DNA from: Bacteroidales bacterium
Lineage (GTDB): Bacteria; Bacteroidota; Bacteroidia; Bacteroidales; UBA932
Direction: 5' to 3'
Length of the DNA: 64,000 nt
Assembly: GCA_017437755.1 (NCBI GenBank)
Contig: JAFRXI010000010.1
Location: 1 to 64,000 of the forward strand
Translations under genes and position numbers: made by a program
Notes under the pieces: generated by a model
What the model saw: only the letters and a program-made list of their open reading frames with translations
The model's database searches: none
Told to the model about the DNA's origin: nothing
Shown here: piece by piece, positions 33,834-42,989 of the stretch
How the letters are laid out: each line of letters opens with the position of its first letter
How positions within the stretch are numbered: the stretch's first letter is position 1

Positions 33834-33841
33834 CAAAGATA
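33834..33841 (-). promoter_or_regulatory. mazG -7 box TATCTTTG, 4 nt from the ATG
   Basis: A perfect TAnnTTTG on the minus strand, then CATC and ATG. It falls in the 13-bp gap between the acyltransferase stop and mazG. Confidence 0.55.
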
Positions 33842-33842
33842 C

Positions 33843-34856
33843 TCACTTTCTCCAAAGGTTCAGCCAGTCGTAGAAAAAGCTGTAGGAGAAAAGGAACAGG
33901 ACGGGAACCGTCCACGCCACGGCGGCAGGCAGGAAGCACAGCGCCAGCACGGTCCATACCACCAGCATCAACGGCATCCCCAGCAGCCGGCACATGTACC
34001 GGACAGTATTGCTGAAAGCCTTGTCGGCGAGATAGAACCGGCAAATGCCTTCCGCAATGGGCCAGAGCGGGAACGACAAAACGGCGGAGAGAAGGAACAA
34101 CGGCAGCAGCACAAGCGCCGACAAGCGCCTGAGAATGACTGATTTACGGGGCCTTGGAGGGCGCACCTCCCTAAGCCTGGCCCTGTATGACGGATCGTCG
34201 GGCAGCCATAGGAAGAGTTCCTTCATCCTCCCCGAGAGTTCCTCCAGCAGTTTCCTCGACAGCTCGGCTTCGCCCAGGTCAGGGTGCCCTGCCAGGAATC
34301 CGTTGACATCCAGGGGCTCTCCGAACCTTATGGTACAGGTAGACCGGTAGTGGAAGAAGTCGTCGTACTCTATACCCACGGGGACAATGCAGGTGGGTCT
34401 TTCCGATGCGCTGGCAAAGGCAATCCTGGCAATTCCCTTCTGGAGGGGCAGCAGCGAATGCATCGGCCGGTGCCGCCCTTCAGGGAACATGCAGAACGGA
34501 ACGCCGTGCGAGAGCACCTCGTCGACGGTTTTCATGGAGTCGCGGTTGCGGAGGACCTCCCTCAGTCCGTCCCGGCGCCTGACCATCGGGACAATCCTCA
34601 GGAAACGCATCACCGAGGCCACTGTGGGATTGTTGAACATGTCGGCCCGGGCCCCGAAAAGGGTGGGCCCTTTCCTAGTCCTGAGCACCACCAGGGCATC
34701 CATGAGGGTACCTGTATGGTTGGGCGAAATGATTACGGCACGACCGTCGGAGGGAAGCGATCCTTCCGTCCTGAATCTCCGGTAACTAACCAGCGTACAA
34801 AGGTCCACGTAGGGCCTAAGGATACTATAGAGGAGATTATTCTCCCATCCGGCCAT
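33843..34856 (-). CDS. PlsC-type 1-acylglycerol-phosphate acyltransferase-like membrane protein
   Basis: Start taken at ATG 34856 (MAGWENNLLYSILRPYVD); the frame stays open about 300 codons further, but only as the complement of the CoA-transferase gene, and a promoter box at 34882-34889 fixes the true start. The 337-residue protein has NHTGTLMDALVVL (the H..D catalytic pair with the spacing common in Bacteroidota) and FPEGRHRPMHSLLPLQKG near residue 140. Three hydrophobic helices follow from about residue 240 (LSALVLLPLFLLSAVLSFPLW and two more). It transfers acyl chains to lysophospholipid-type acceptors. mazG follows on the same strand after 13 bp. Confidence 0.85.
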   Translation of the reverse strand: MAGWENNLLYSILRPYVDLCTLVSYRRFRTEGSLPSDGRAVIISPNHTGTLMDALVVLRTRKGPTLFGARADMFNNPTVASVMRFLRIVPMVRRRDGLREVLRNRDSMKTVDEVLSHGVPFCMFPEGRHRPMHSLLPLQKGIARIAFASASERPTCIVPVGIEYDDFFHYRSTCTIRFGEPLDVNGFLAGHPDLGEAELSRKLLEELSGRMKELFLWLPDDPSYRARLREVRPPRPRKSVILRRLSALVLLPLFLLSAVLSFPLWPIAEGICRFYLADKAFSNTVRYMCRLLGMPLMLVVWTVLALCFLPAAVAWTVPVLFLFSYSFFYDWLNLWRK

Positions 34857-34881
34857 AGGTTTCAGCAGCTTTTGGTACTTA

Positions 34882-34908
34882 CAAATATAATTATTTATCG
34901 TATATTTG
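34882..34908. promoter_or_regulatory. Divergent promoter pair: acyltransferase (-) and CoA-transferase (+)
   Basis: TATATTTG occurs on the minus strand at 34882-34889 and on the plus strand at 34901-34908, 11 bp apart. The boxes are 25 nt and 20 nt from their ATGs. So close a pair would let one RNA polymerase exclude the other. -33 elements are not clear. Confidence 0.6.
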
Positions 34909-34928
34909 CGAACCTCAAAGGAATACAG

Positions 34929-36227
34929 ATGAAAGAAATCAGATTCGTTTCCGCCGACGAGGCGGTCAAGGTGGTTAAAAGCGGTGACCATATCCATCTT
35001 TCCAGCGTTGCCAGCGTACCTCATATCCTGATCCGGGCCTTGTGCCGCAGGGCCGACGCGGGCGAAGTTGAAGACCTCCATTTCCATCATTTCCACACCG
35101 AGGGCCCGGCCCCGTACAGCGAGGAACGTTATGCCGGCATTTTCTTCGACCAGGGCTTCTTCGTGGGACCCAACGTGAGGGCCAACGTGAATTCCGGATA
35201 TGCCGACTATCTTCCGGTCCACCTCGGGGAATCCCAGAAACTCTACCGGAGCGGAGCCCTCAGGTGCGACGTGGCCATGGTCCAGGTTTCCCTTCCCGAC
35301 GAGAACGGGATGGTGTCGCTGGGGACCAGCGTCGACTGTTCCCTCGCGGCAGTGGAAGTGGCCGCCCACCCCATCGCCGTAGTCAACCGCAACGTTCCCT
35401 TCGCCTATGGCGACCTGGTTCCAATCGACCGCTTCGAATACCTGGTTGAAGACGATACCCCTCTGGTTACCAAGGACTTTGCCGAGCCTACCCCCACCGA
35501 GATGCTGATCGGCCGGAACTGCGCCGCACTGGTTCCCGACGGGGCCTGCATCCAGATGGGAATCGGCGCCCTGCCCAACGCCCTCGCCGCCCAGCTCACA
35601 TCCCACAAGGACCTCGGGGTGCATACCGAGATGTTTGCCGACGGAATCCTGCGCCTCATCAAGAAAGGCGTTGTGAACGGGGCCAACAAGGCAATCGACA
35701 GGGGCAAGGTTGTGGCATCGTTCCTGCTCGGTTCCGACGACGTATACAACTTCATAGACCATAATCCCGACGTCCTGATGAAGGACATCAAGTACACCAA
35801 CGACCCCTGGATCATTTCCCGGAACCCTCTCACGATGGCCATCAATTCTGCCACCGAGGTGGATCTGACCGGACAGATAAGCGCCGACTCCATCGGCACC
35901 CGGATATTCTCCGGAACCGGCGGCCAGCTGGATTTTGTCAAGGGAGCCATAATGTCCGAGGGAGGTAAGTCCATAACCGCCTTTGCATCAAGGACCAACA
36001 AGGGAAAGGCAAAGATAGTCCCGCTCCTGAATCCCGGTGCCGGAGTGGTCACCCCCAGGGCCGACGCCCACTGGGTCGTTACCGAATACGGATCCGTGGA
36101 CCTGTACGGGAAATCGCTTCAGGAAAGGGCCAGGCTCCTGACCTCGATCGCGCATCCCGACGACCGGGAAATGCTGGAGAAGGCCGCCTTCGAGCGCTTT
36201 GGCCCCCATTATCACTTTGTGAAATAA
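34929..36227 (+). CDS. Acetyl-CoA hydrolase / 4-hydroxybutyrate (butyrate-type) CoA-transferase family
   Basis: Start taken at ATG 34929 (MKEIRFVSADEAVKVVKSGD), just downstream of the TATATTTG box; the upstream open frame is the complement of the acyltransferase gene. The 432-residue enzyme has GIGALPNALAAQL and the catalytic Glu in GVHTEMFADGI, and further blocks IFSGTGGQLDFVKGA and GGKSITAFASR near the C-terminus. Family members move CoA between acetate and butyrate, 4-hydroxybutyrate, propionate or succinate; the exact pair cannot be read from sequence. In an anaerobe it would serve fermentative acid production or use. Confidence 0.9.
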   Translation: MKEIRFVSADEAVKVVKSGDHIHLSSVASVPHILIRALCRRADAGEVEDLHFHHFHTEGPAPYSEERYAGIFFDQGFFVGPNVRANVNSGYADYLPVHLGESQKLYRSGALRCDVAMVQVSLPDENGMVSLGTSVDCSLAAVEVAAHPIAVVNRNVPFAYGDLVPIDRFEYLVEDDTPLVTKDFAEPTPTEMLIGRNCAALVPDGACIQMGIGALPNALAAQLTSHKDLGVHTEMFADGILRLIKKGVVNGANKAIDRGKVVASFLLGSDDVYNFIDHNPDVLMKDIKYTNDPWIISRNPLTMAINSATEVDLTGQISADSIGTRIFSGTGGQLDFVKGAIMSEGGKSITAFASRTNKGKAKIVPLLNPGAGVVTPRADAHWVVTEYGSVDLYGKSLQERARLLTSIAHPDDREMLEKAAFERFGPHYHFVK

Positions 36228-36230
36228 AAA

Positions 36231-36256
36231 GGGGGCCGGCCGCATGGCCAGTCCCC
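36231..36256 (-). terminator. Terminator at the end of the PUL operon
   Basis: An outer GGGG/CCCC stem and an inner GGCC/GGCC stem with loop GCAT; on the minus strand it is followed by TTTTT. It lies 28 bp past the stop of the last PUL gene and also just behind the CoA-transferase. Confidence 0.55.
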
Positions 36257-36283
36257 TGATTTGAACGGTTCAGGTTCAGGAGA

Positions 36284-37918
36284 TTATATCTTACGGCAGC
36301 GTACGGCGTGTCCGAACTGCTTGTAGGTATTCTCGCCCGGAAGGATCTTCTTCGTAGTAAGCATGAAGCAGCTCACGCGGCTGGCGTTGTTGCTGCCGCC
36401 GCTCATGCCCACGGTGCAACCGGTCCAGGTTCCGCCGTACTGGTACGGGAAGTAGTTTACCACTCCGCGGATGCCGCCATTGGCATACTGCCCGGTAGCA
36501 GGCCACCAGCTGTCAGGCGTACAGTAAGGGGAACCGATAAGGATACCGGCATTGGTCTCGTCGTAGGTGATTCCGGTGAGGTCGGTTCCTTCCAGTCCGG
36601 CATTCTTCCACCAGTTGCCGTTTCCGGGCACCTGCCATCCGGCCGGGCACGGATCATAGAGGGCCTTGGCCCTGTTATCCTTGGCCCAGCGGTCCTGCTC
36701 AGTGGTGGCGTCGCCGGTTGTGAGCCAGTCATTGTTCTGGGTGTCCCTGAGGCCCCATGCGGTAGGATGCGCGATGGTGTAGGCGATGGTAAGGTCGGCA
36801 CCTGCAGCAACCTGGGTTTCAGCAGTTCCGGCTACAGAATAGCGCTTGAACGGGGTTCCAGTAAGGTTGGCAACTCCCATGAACGGGTCCTTGCGTCCCC
36901 ACTGGTAGAAGAATCCGCGTGCGCGGGTATCGCCGGGAGTGTTGCCGATGGCGCCGATATAACGGTCCATGAGGATACCGGCATTGTTGGCCAGGGTGAT
37001 TTCACCAATCTCGTCGTCGGTAACCCAGATATGCCAGCTCCAGAGGATATTGCCGCTCTCATCCTTGGCTGCGACGAGGGCGTTACCCTCGGTGTAAGGC
37101 TCGGGAACGGTGAAGACCACCTTTCCGCCTTTTACGCCGGGATTGGCGACAATAGAACCGCTCACGGGTGCCGTATCGGTATTGAGGGTCTCCCAGATAA
37201 CGGAAGCGGAAGCCACTTCGCCGACGGAATCGTCGCTGTTACCCTTGACAGGGTCGATAGAATAGTAACCGGGGGCAGCCACTATGTAGCAGTTGGCCTT
37301 TCCGGCAGCCGAGAGATTTGTAGGGACATCTTCCGGAGCCTTGGGGATGGTAACGGTGGTTCCGCCGATGGTGATGATGATTTCGGTATCCGTTTCCTCA
37401 AGCGAGCAATCGCATGAGGAACCTCCGGTGGAAGTGGCCTTGCCGCACTCGGTCCACTCACCGTTTCCGAAACGGACATACCAGGTGTCGTCCTCAAACT
37501 TGAATTCGGGATTCTCCGGGGTGGCCGTTACCGGAATGTACTGGTCGCCGTTCTTGAGGGGCTGACCGTTTACCGTCCAGACAAGAATGCCGTCGTCAAT
37601 CTCGGTAAATCCCACGGTAGGTGAGGTTGCGCTCTCTCCGGGCGTACCGTTCTTAATGGTAGCGGAAGACTTGTCGGAAAAAAAGATGGTGTAGCCGTCG
37701 GCAATCTGCCTTACTTCGGTGACATACACGTTTTCCTCCATGGCAGTTGCGATGGCGCGTACTCCCTCCACGGTGGTGCGCAGGTTGGTGATGTCGGCCT
37801 CGTTCTTTTCCACCCTCTTCTCAAGGGCCGCGATACGCTGCTCGAGGTCAACAATTTTGGAGCAGGACGTTCCCAGTGCGAGAATTCCCGCAACGAGCAA
37901 AAAGATGTGTTTTTTCAT
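36284..37918 (-). CDS. PUL surface lipoprotein: coiled coil, DUF4988-like domain and paralogous C-terminal domain
   Basis: The 544-residue lipoprotein has an SPII signal ending LGTSC (Cys 19). A short coiled coil follows (DLEQRIAALEKRVEKNEADI, residues 24-43), then a DUF4988-like segment with the GTPGESATSPTVGF stretch. From about residue 205 it shares a domain with the next gene upstream: ANCYIVAAPGYY, ILWSWHIWVTDDE, GNTPGDTRARGFFYQWGRKDPF, YDPCPAGWQVPGNG and the end VRCRKI. This end block resembles the Fibrobacter-type major paralogous domain. It is the last gene of the PUL and probably binds the glycan at the cell surface. Confidence 0.75.
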   Translation of the reverse strand: MKKHIFLLVAGILALGTSCSKIVDLEQRIAALEKRVEKNEADITNLRTTVEGVRAIATAMEENVYVTEVRQIADGYTIFFSDKSSATIKNGTPGESATSPTVGFTEIDDGILVWTVNGQPLKNGDQYIPVTATPENPEFKFEDDTWYVRFGNGEWTECGKATSTGGSSCDCSLEETDTEIIITIGGTTVTIPKAPEDVPTNLSAAGKANCYIVAAPGYYSIDPVKGNSDDSVGEVASASVIWETLNTDTAPVSGSIVANPGVKGGKVVFTVPEPYTEGNALVAAKDESGNILWSWHIWVTDDEIGEITLANNAGILMDRYIGAIGNTPGDTRARGFFYQWGRKDPFMGVANLTGTPFKRYSVAGTAETQVAAGADLTIAYTIAHPTAWGLRDTQNNDWLTTGDATTEQDRWAKDNRAKALYDPCPAGWQVPGNGNWWKNAGLEGTDLTGITYDETNAGILIGSPYCTPDSWWPATGQYANGGIRGVVNYFPYQYGGTWTGCTVGMSGGSNNASRVSCFMLTTKKILPGENTYKQFGHAVRCRKI

Positions 37919-37943
37919 AATGTTTTAAAAATGCTATGGTTAA

Positions 37944-39329
37944 TTAATCATTGGAATCCACTTTGCGGCACCTCACGGGGTGGCCGAACTGCTTATAGTC
38001 GTTGTTGCCCTGATGGACAGTCTTTGACTTGAGTGAGAACATGAAGTCCCTGCCGGCATTGTTGACCCCGCCACCCATTCCTGTAGTGGCACCGGTCCAA
38101 TATACTCCGTAAACTCCGGGCAGATAGTCGTCGGCTCCCCTGATTCCGTCATTGGCGAGTTCTCCGGCGGCTGGCCACCAGCTGTCAGGCTCGCAGTAAG
38201 GCTTGCCAATCACGATGCCAAAATTCTCCAGGTCATAGACCACGTCCCCGGTGAAGAAATTACCGAGGCCGGCGGTGTTCCAGATTCCGCTGTTCGACGG
38301 AATCTGCCATCCCGCGGGGCAGGGGTCATAGATGGTCTTGCCCGCTGTGTTCTGTGCCCATCTGACACCGTCGGTGGTGTAATCTCCGGTAGAGAGCCAG
38401 TCGCAGTTCTTTTCGTCCCGGAGTCCCCATGCGGTAGGATGGGCTATGGTATATTCGATTGTGAGGGTGGCTCCGGCAGGTACGGATTCCTCCGGTTCTG
38501 CGGTTGCCGCATAGCGGCCGAGGGGCCTCCCGTAACGGACACATCCCATGAAAGGATCCTTCCTTCCCCACTGGTACATCATTCCGTTGCAGCGGGCGTC
38601 ACCGGGGGTATTACCTATGGCACCCACATTGCGGTCCATGAAGATACCGGCATTGTTGGCCATGGTCACCTCGCCTACCCTCTCGCCGGTAACCCAGATA
38701 TGCCAGCTCCAGAGGATCTTTTCCTTATCGTCAAGGGCTGCAATGAGGGCGTTTCCGGGGACGACATTGTCAGGGACCTTGAACGCCACCATGCCGTCCT
38801 TGTAACGCGGTTCGGTGATGACGGTGCCGGAGGCGGGGGCGGTCTCGCTGTTGACGGTCTCCCAAAGGACCGACACGGAGGAAACATTTCCCACCAGGGT
38901 GGTGGAATTTCCCTTGAAAGGCTTGAACCCGAACACACCGGGCTCTGTAATGATATAGCAGTTGGCCGTTTCAGGGGATCCGATGTTGGTAATGTCGGAA
39001 ACCACGGTAACAGCGCAGTTCTTGAAGGCACTGCCGCTGATGGTGGAGACGGTGATGGTCGCCTCTCCGGGAGATACGGCAGTGACAGTTCCGGTCAGGC
39101 CGTCACTGACGACCGTGGCCACTCCAAGGTTATTGGACGAGAACAGCAGGGTGGTTTCGGTTGCATCAGAGGGTTCAAGGGTCGCCTCCAGGGTGATGGT
39201 CTTACCGGCCACTATCTGAACGGCCTCATCGCTCAGCGAAATGCCCGTCACCCTTACCTCAGTGGGGGTTTTCTTGCATCCGGCCACCAGGACGGCGGCC
39301 ATGATGATTGGTACAATCAGTCGTTTCAT
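37944..39329 (-). CDS. PUL surface lipoprotein: Big_2 (Ig-like) domain and paralogous C-terminal domain
   Basis: The 461-residue lipoprotein has a signal peptide ending LVAGC (Cys 18). Residues about 28-110 form a bacterial Ig-like group 2 repeat (VTGISLSDEAVQIVAGKTITL ... GEATITVSTISG). The rest parallels its downstream neighbour: ANCYIITEPGVFGF, ILWSWHIWVTGERVGEVTM, GNTPGDARCNGMMYQWGRKD, YDPCPAGWQIPSNSG and final VRCRKV. The two genes thus arose by duplication with exchanged N-terminal domains. Position behind SusCD and a heparinase-like gene suggests surface glycan binding (SGBP-like); that is inference. Confidence 0.75.
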   Translation of the reverse strand: MKRLIVPIIMAAVLVAGCKKTPTEVRVTGISLSDEAVQIVAGKTITLEATLEPSDATETTLLFSSNNLGVATVVSDGLTGTVTAVSPGEATITVSTISGSAFKNCAVTVVSDITNIGSPETANCYIITEPGVFGFKPFKGNSTTLVGNVSSVSVLWETVNSETAPASGTVITEPRYKDGMVAFKVPDNVVPGNALIAALDDKEKILWSWHIWVTGERVGEVTMANNAGIFMDRNVGAIGNTPGDARCNGMMYQWGRKDPFMGCVRYGRPLGRYAATAEPEESVPAGATLTIEYTIAHPTAWGLRDEKNCDWLSTGDYTTDGVRWAQNTAGKTIYDPCPAGWQIPSNSGIWNTAGLGNFFTGDVVYDLENFGIVIGKPYCEPDSWWPAAGELANDGIRGADDYLPGVYGVYWTGATTGMGGGVNNAGRDFMFSLKSKTVHQGNNDYKQFGHPVRCRKVDSND

Positions 39330-39332
39330 TAT

Positions 39333-41150
39333 CTATGGTTTAATCGTTACTACATATTCCGATTCCTTTCCAGCAGGGATTGTGGACGTGAACCCCACGC
39401 ATGTGGCAGAGGTGGTCTCATAGCTCGACGTGGCCTGGCAGTTCCACTTCCCCGCCGAGGCGGCAGGGGTCCCGGCCTTGCTTGTGACGGATACCTTGAC
39501 CACCTTGCCTCCCTTGGACAACAGAATTGAAGAGCCGGATTCCACGGAGGCGTTGACTCCGCTCTCAAGGACCATCGTCCACATGAACGGCATCTCCCTT
39601 GTGGGGGTAACCTTATCCGTTATCTCAAGGGTCCCGTCAGATAAGAGACAGGCCTTCCTGGTCACGGATGACACGTTGAAATAGCATGGCGTTAGGTCTA
39701 TGGTCACGCCCTGGCGGGACTCATCGTCCACAATGTCAATTATTTCCGCTTTTCCCTCAACGTTCTGGAAAGCTCCGTCAAGGGTAAGTGTATTGTGATA
39801 GAGGTTCTGGTATGCAAGGATATTCCACCGGGTAGAGGTCTGGGTGAACACCCAAAGGTTCACGCTTCCCTGGGCATTCGCATAATTCACGTTGCCGAGG
39901 TCCCTTGCCCAGCGATAGCCATGGGCGTCGTAGACGAAGGAGCCCTGATCCATGTGAGCGTGTGACTGGTGGGCCTTTCCGCCCTTGATTCCGAACCAGG
40001 CGGCATCGGAATCCCAGGATGTCCTTGCATAGTAAACGGGAGTGGCGCCTCCTCCGCAGAAGGTCTTACCAGAGGGGGCCGGCGGGGTCCCGGGATGGTA
40101 GTCCTTCAGGAAGACAAGTATGGCCGGCAGCAGCCTGTGGTTGGGAATGGACTCCCCAAGCATCCTCCATTCATGGAACAGGACGCCGGGGTCCTTCAAG
40201 AGCTGGGCGAAATAGAATTCGGTCACATCCAGCGCCACGGACGAATTAGCATCGCAGTAATTGAAACTCTTTCCCGTGGGGCCTATGCTGTGGACATAAT
40301 ACCATCCGGTCTTCCGGAAACCATCATTGACAAAAGGAGACTTACCGTCCGTGGAAAGGGCGAAGTTGAGCACTGCATGGAAACCGGTCCCGTACGCCCA
40401 GTACATGGGGCCCTCCTTGTAGGTTCCGTCCGGGGAATAGTCAGCAAGCACTTCAGGCATGGACTTTTCAACCATGTCCATCATCTTTCCGGACAGCTCC
40501 GGGTCTATGCTCCTGGTTGCCATGGCACTGAATGCGAGACCTGCCGAGCACACCTGGTTCCAGTTGCTTACCGTCTTGAACCACTGACCGTTGCTCGCTG
40601 AACTCAGACCTGTCTTCAGGGCAAAGTTACGGAGGGCTGTCTCGCAGAGGGTCCTGACCTCATCCGGCAGTCTGTCGTAAAGCCAGTCGTAAGCTATGGA
40701 TACCCCCAGGGCCATCTCCCCCGTATCCAGGTAATGGTCAGGATTCCAGTCCTTGAACGAGCACACCGCCTTCAGCTCGGCCACCGCCCCGTCCAGGTAT
40801 GCCGACACCCCGGTCATCCTGTATGTATAGGCAAGGGAGAACAGGTTCATAAGGCTCTGGCGGCTTACATTAAGGAGGTCTCCCCCCGACAGCTTGTACT
40901 GGGAAGGGCCGAGTTTCAATGCAGAATTTGCCTGCGATATGACCTTTTTATGGACCGTCATCATCTCCGGAGAGGCGTCAATAAGGGCCTTTATCTTAGC
41001 CTCTTCCCCCGCCTTCAGCATAAGGCAGGGATGGTCAGACGATCCTTCCTGATTATTCCCTTCCGGATCGTCATTCACGGGATCCCTACTGCAGGACAGT
41101 ATCTGCATAAAAAGCGCTAAGGCCGTCAATATATATGCTAATCTTCTCAT
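39333..41150 (-). CDS. Heparinase II/III-family polysaccharide lyase, lipoprotein
   Basis: The open frame begins with TTG at 41156, but ATG 41150 (MRRLAYILTALALFMQILSC) gives a proper SPII signal, so 605 residues. The N-terminal half is an alpha/alpha toroid of the alginate-lyase type (YRMTGVSAYLDGAVAELKAV, NWNQVCSAGLAFSAMATRS, DGTYKEGPMYWAYGTGFHAVL). The C-terminal half has the heparinase II/III beta-sandwich signature KAHQSHAHMDQGSFVYDAHG. Enzymes of this fold cleave uronate-containing glycans by beta-elimination. It lies 6 bp behind SusD, so it is a PUL core enzyme, probably outer-membrane bound. The exact PL family and substrate are not decided by motifs. Confidence 0.85.
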   Translation of the reverse strand: MRRLAYILTALALFMQILSCSRDPVNDDPEGNNQEGSSDHPCLMLKAGEEAKIKALIDASPEMMTVHKKVISQANSALKLGPSQYKLSGGDLLNVSRQSLMNLFSLAYTYRMTGVSAYLDGAVAELKAVCSFKDWNPDHYLDTGEMALGVSIAYDWLYDRLPDEVRTLCETALRNFALKTGLSSASNGQWFKTVSNWNQVCSAGLAFSAMATRSIDPELSGKMMDMVEKSMPEVLADYSPDGTYKEGPMYWAYGTGFHAVLNFALSTDGKSPFVNDGFRKTGWYYVHSIGPTGKSFNYCDANSSVALDVTEFYFAQLLKDPGVLFHEWRMLGESIPNHRLLPAILVFLKDYHPGTPPAPSGKTFCGGGATPVYYARTSWDSDAAWFGIKGGKAHQSHAHMDQGSFVYDAHGYRWARDLGNVNYANAQGSVNLWVFTQTSTRWNILAYQNLYHNTLTLDGAFQNVEGKAEIIDIVDDESRQGVTIDLTPCYFNVSSVTRKACLLSDGTLEITDKVTPTREMPFMWTMVLESGVNASVESGSSILLSKGGKVVKVSVTSKAGTPAASAGKWNCQATSSYETTSATCVGFTSTIPAGKESEYVVTIKP

Positions 41151-41162
41151 CTTCAAATTATT

Positions 41163-42983
41163 CTAGTAAGACCATCCCGGCGTTGGACGAAGATTGTTGT
41201 TCCTCTGCCACTCCGAGCGGGGCACAGCCCAGGGCCAGCCGTTGTTACGGAAATACTGGATATTCCCGGTCCGGCGGCCCCACATGTTGCATACCCCGTG
41301 CTGCTCCTGGTCCATAAACTTGGTCTGCCGGAGGGTTCCCCAGCGGACCTCGTCGAAATAGTTCACGCCTTCGCCGCAGAGTTCCACCCGCCTTTCGTAA
41401 CGGATGCGTTCCCTGAGGTCGTCCTTTCCCTTGACGGTATTGGCCTCCGACCCGTCATTCAGAAGGGGCATGTGCGCCCGGGCCCGGATCTCATTCACTA
41501 TGGAGACGGCTTCATTGGAACGGTCAATCTCGTTAAGTGCCTCGGCAAGAAGCAGATAGACATCAGTAAAGCGGATCAACGGCCAGTCCCTTCCAAGGAG
41601 GTTCCTGACAAACGAAGGGTCGTCCAGGACCACGAACTTCTTGTACATATAGTAAAAATTAGTCCTGGAGTCGCTCCAGAGGTCACCGTCCTCGTTGGTG
41701 TTCCCTGGAATGATGTAAGGCCAGAGGAAGGTCTTGGTAGAAACCGACCCTCCCATCAGCGCACAGGTCCTTGTGACGCTTCCTGGGGTAAAGACAGTCT
41801 GCCTGAGCCGGGGGTCCCTGCAGGAATAGGCCTTCTCAAGGCGGGCCTGGTTACCCTCGTTAAGGTAATAAGTATCCCAGACCATCTGTCCCACACGGTT
41901 TATGATTTCTGTCCTGGGACCTGTAAAGTCTATGGTGGTTGCGCTGTTCATACCGTCTCGGACGAAGAAAACCTCCCTCTGGACAGGACTCAACATGTCC
42001 CATTCCGGGAACACCTGGCTCCATTCGAACTTGGACCCGTCGGCCCTCTGGTATGAGTCCACGAACTCGGTTGAGGGGAATATGAAGTTCACGGCGGCCA
42101 GGGTGGAACGGTTGCCGAAGCACTGGTGTGTGAAGACGTCTGAATAACCGGTCCTGTTGAAGTACTGGATCGGGAATACCATCTCCACGTTCTTCTCGTT
42201 CTCTTCCTTGAAAATATCCTCATACTCCCCGGAGAAGAGGCCGTAACCGCACTGCTTCACCTTTGCAAGGTCAGCCGCGGCTTTTTCGTAATCCTTCATC
42301 CACATGTAAGCCATTCCCCGGAGGGCATATACTGCACCGTTGGAGGGGGCTCCGTAATCGCTGGCGGCAAGGCTGTTGTCAGGAAGCGCCTTGGATTCAA
42401 TGCAGTCTCCGAGGTCGTCCAGGACCACTTTCCATACCTGCTCCGGAGTGGAACGGCCCTTGGTGCATTCCGACACGGTAACCGGCTCAAGATATACCGG
42501 CACGCCGTCGTAAAGCATGTTCAGCCTGGCATAGAACCAGGCCCTGAGGAACTTGCACCTGGCTATCATGGTGGCCTTTTTGGAATCACTGATGCATGTG
42601 ACGTCCTTAAGGTGATATATGGCGTCGTTGGCCCGGCTTATCCCCTCATAGCAATACTTCCATTCAAGGCTCATGAAACCGTCACCGGCCGAATAAGTGG
42701 ACGAGCACATGTACGATGCGTGTGCCTGCTCCTGCGACGTGAAGCCGCAAACCTCGATCCTGGAATGGCTGACGGCAGTCTCCACTCCCGGATAGATGCT
42801 GAATCCCGAGTCCGGATCTCCGTAAAAGACTCCCATGATACCGGCCACTCCGGCATCGACCAGGGCTTCCGTCTGCCACATATTCCCTGACATGATGGCA
42901 TTCTTGGATGCGGTATCGAGGTTGACGCATCCCACGGCACAGAGCGAAGCCGCCACAAGAATCATATATACAGTCTTTCTCAT
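41163..42983 (-). CDS. SusD/RagB-family outer-membrane glycan-binding lipoprotein
   Basis: The 606-residue lipoprotein starts MRKTVYMILVAASLCAVGC (Cys 19). It has the SusD pattern: an N-terminal TPR-like region (YEGISRANDAIYHLKDV, CKFLRAWFYARLNMLYDGVP, LRGMAYMWMKDYEKAAADL) and the C-terminal blocks WPLIRFTDVYLLLAEALNE and RERIRYERRVELCGEG. It forms the lid over the SusC transporter and captures oligosaccharides. It follows SusC by 6 bp, as in nearly all PULs. Confidence 0.96.
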   Translation of the reverse strand: MRKTVYMILVAASLCAVGCVNLDTASKNAIMSGNMWQTEALVDAGVAGIMGVFYGDPDSGFSIYPGVETAVSHSRIEVCGFTSQEQAHASYMCSSTYSAGDGFMSLEWKYCYEGISRANDAIYHLKDVTCISDSKKATMIARCKFLRAWFYARLNMLYDGVPVYLEPVTVSECTKGRSTPEQVWKVVLDDLGDCIESKALPDNSLAASDYGAPSNGAVYALRGMAYMWMKDYEKAAADLAKVKQCGYGLFSGEYEDIFKEENEKNVEMVFPIQYFNRTGYSDVFTHQCFGNRSTLAAVNFIFPSTEFVDSYQRADGSKFEWSQVFPEWDMLSPVQREVFFVRDGMNSATTIDFTGPRTEIINRVGQMVWDTYYLNEGNQARLEKAYSCRDPRLRQTVFTPGSVTRTCALMGGSVSTKTFLWPYIIPGNTNEDGDLWSDSRTNFYYMYKKFVVLDDPSFVRNLLGRDWPLIRFTDVYLLLAEALNEIDRSNEAVSIVNEIRARAHMPLLNDGSEANTVKGKDDLRERIRYERRVELCGEGVNYFDEVRWGTLRQTKFMDQEQHGVCNMWGRRTGNIQYFRNNGWPWAVPRSEWQRNNNLRPTPGWSY

Positions 42984-42989
42984 GTCTTC

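Noticed and set aside
34284-34928. An N-terminal extension of about 215 residues on the CoA-transferase
   Set aside because: It is the complement of the acyltransferase gene; the plus-strand box at 34901-34908 and the family's usual length fix the start at 34929.
34857-35762. An N-terminal extension of about 300 residues on the PlsC-like acyltransferase
   Set aside because: It is the complement of the CoA-transferase gene, and a TATATTTG promoter box at 34882-34889 puts the start at 34856.
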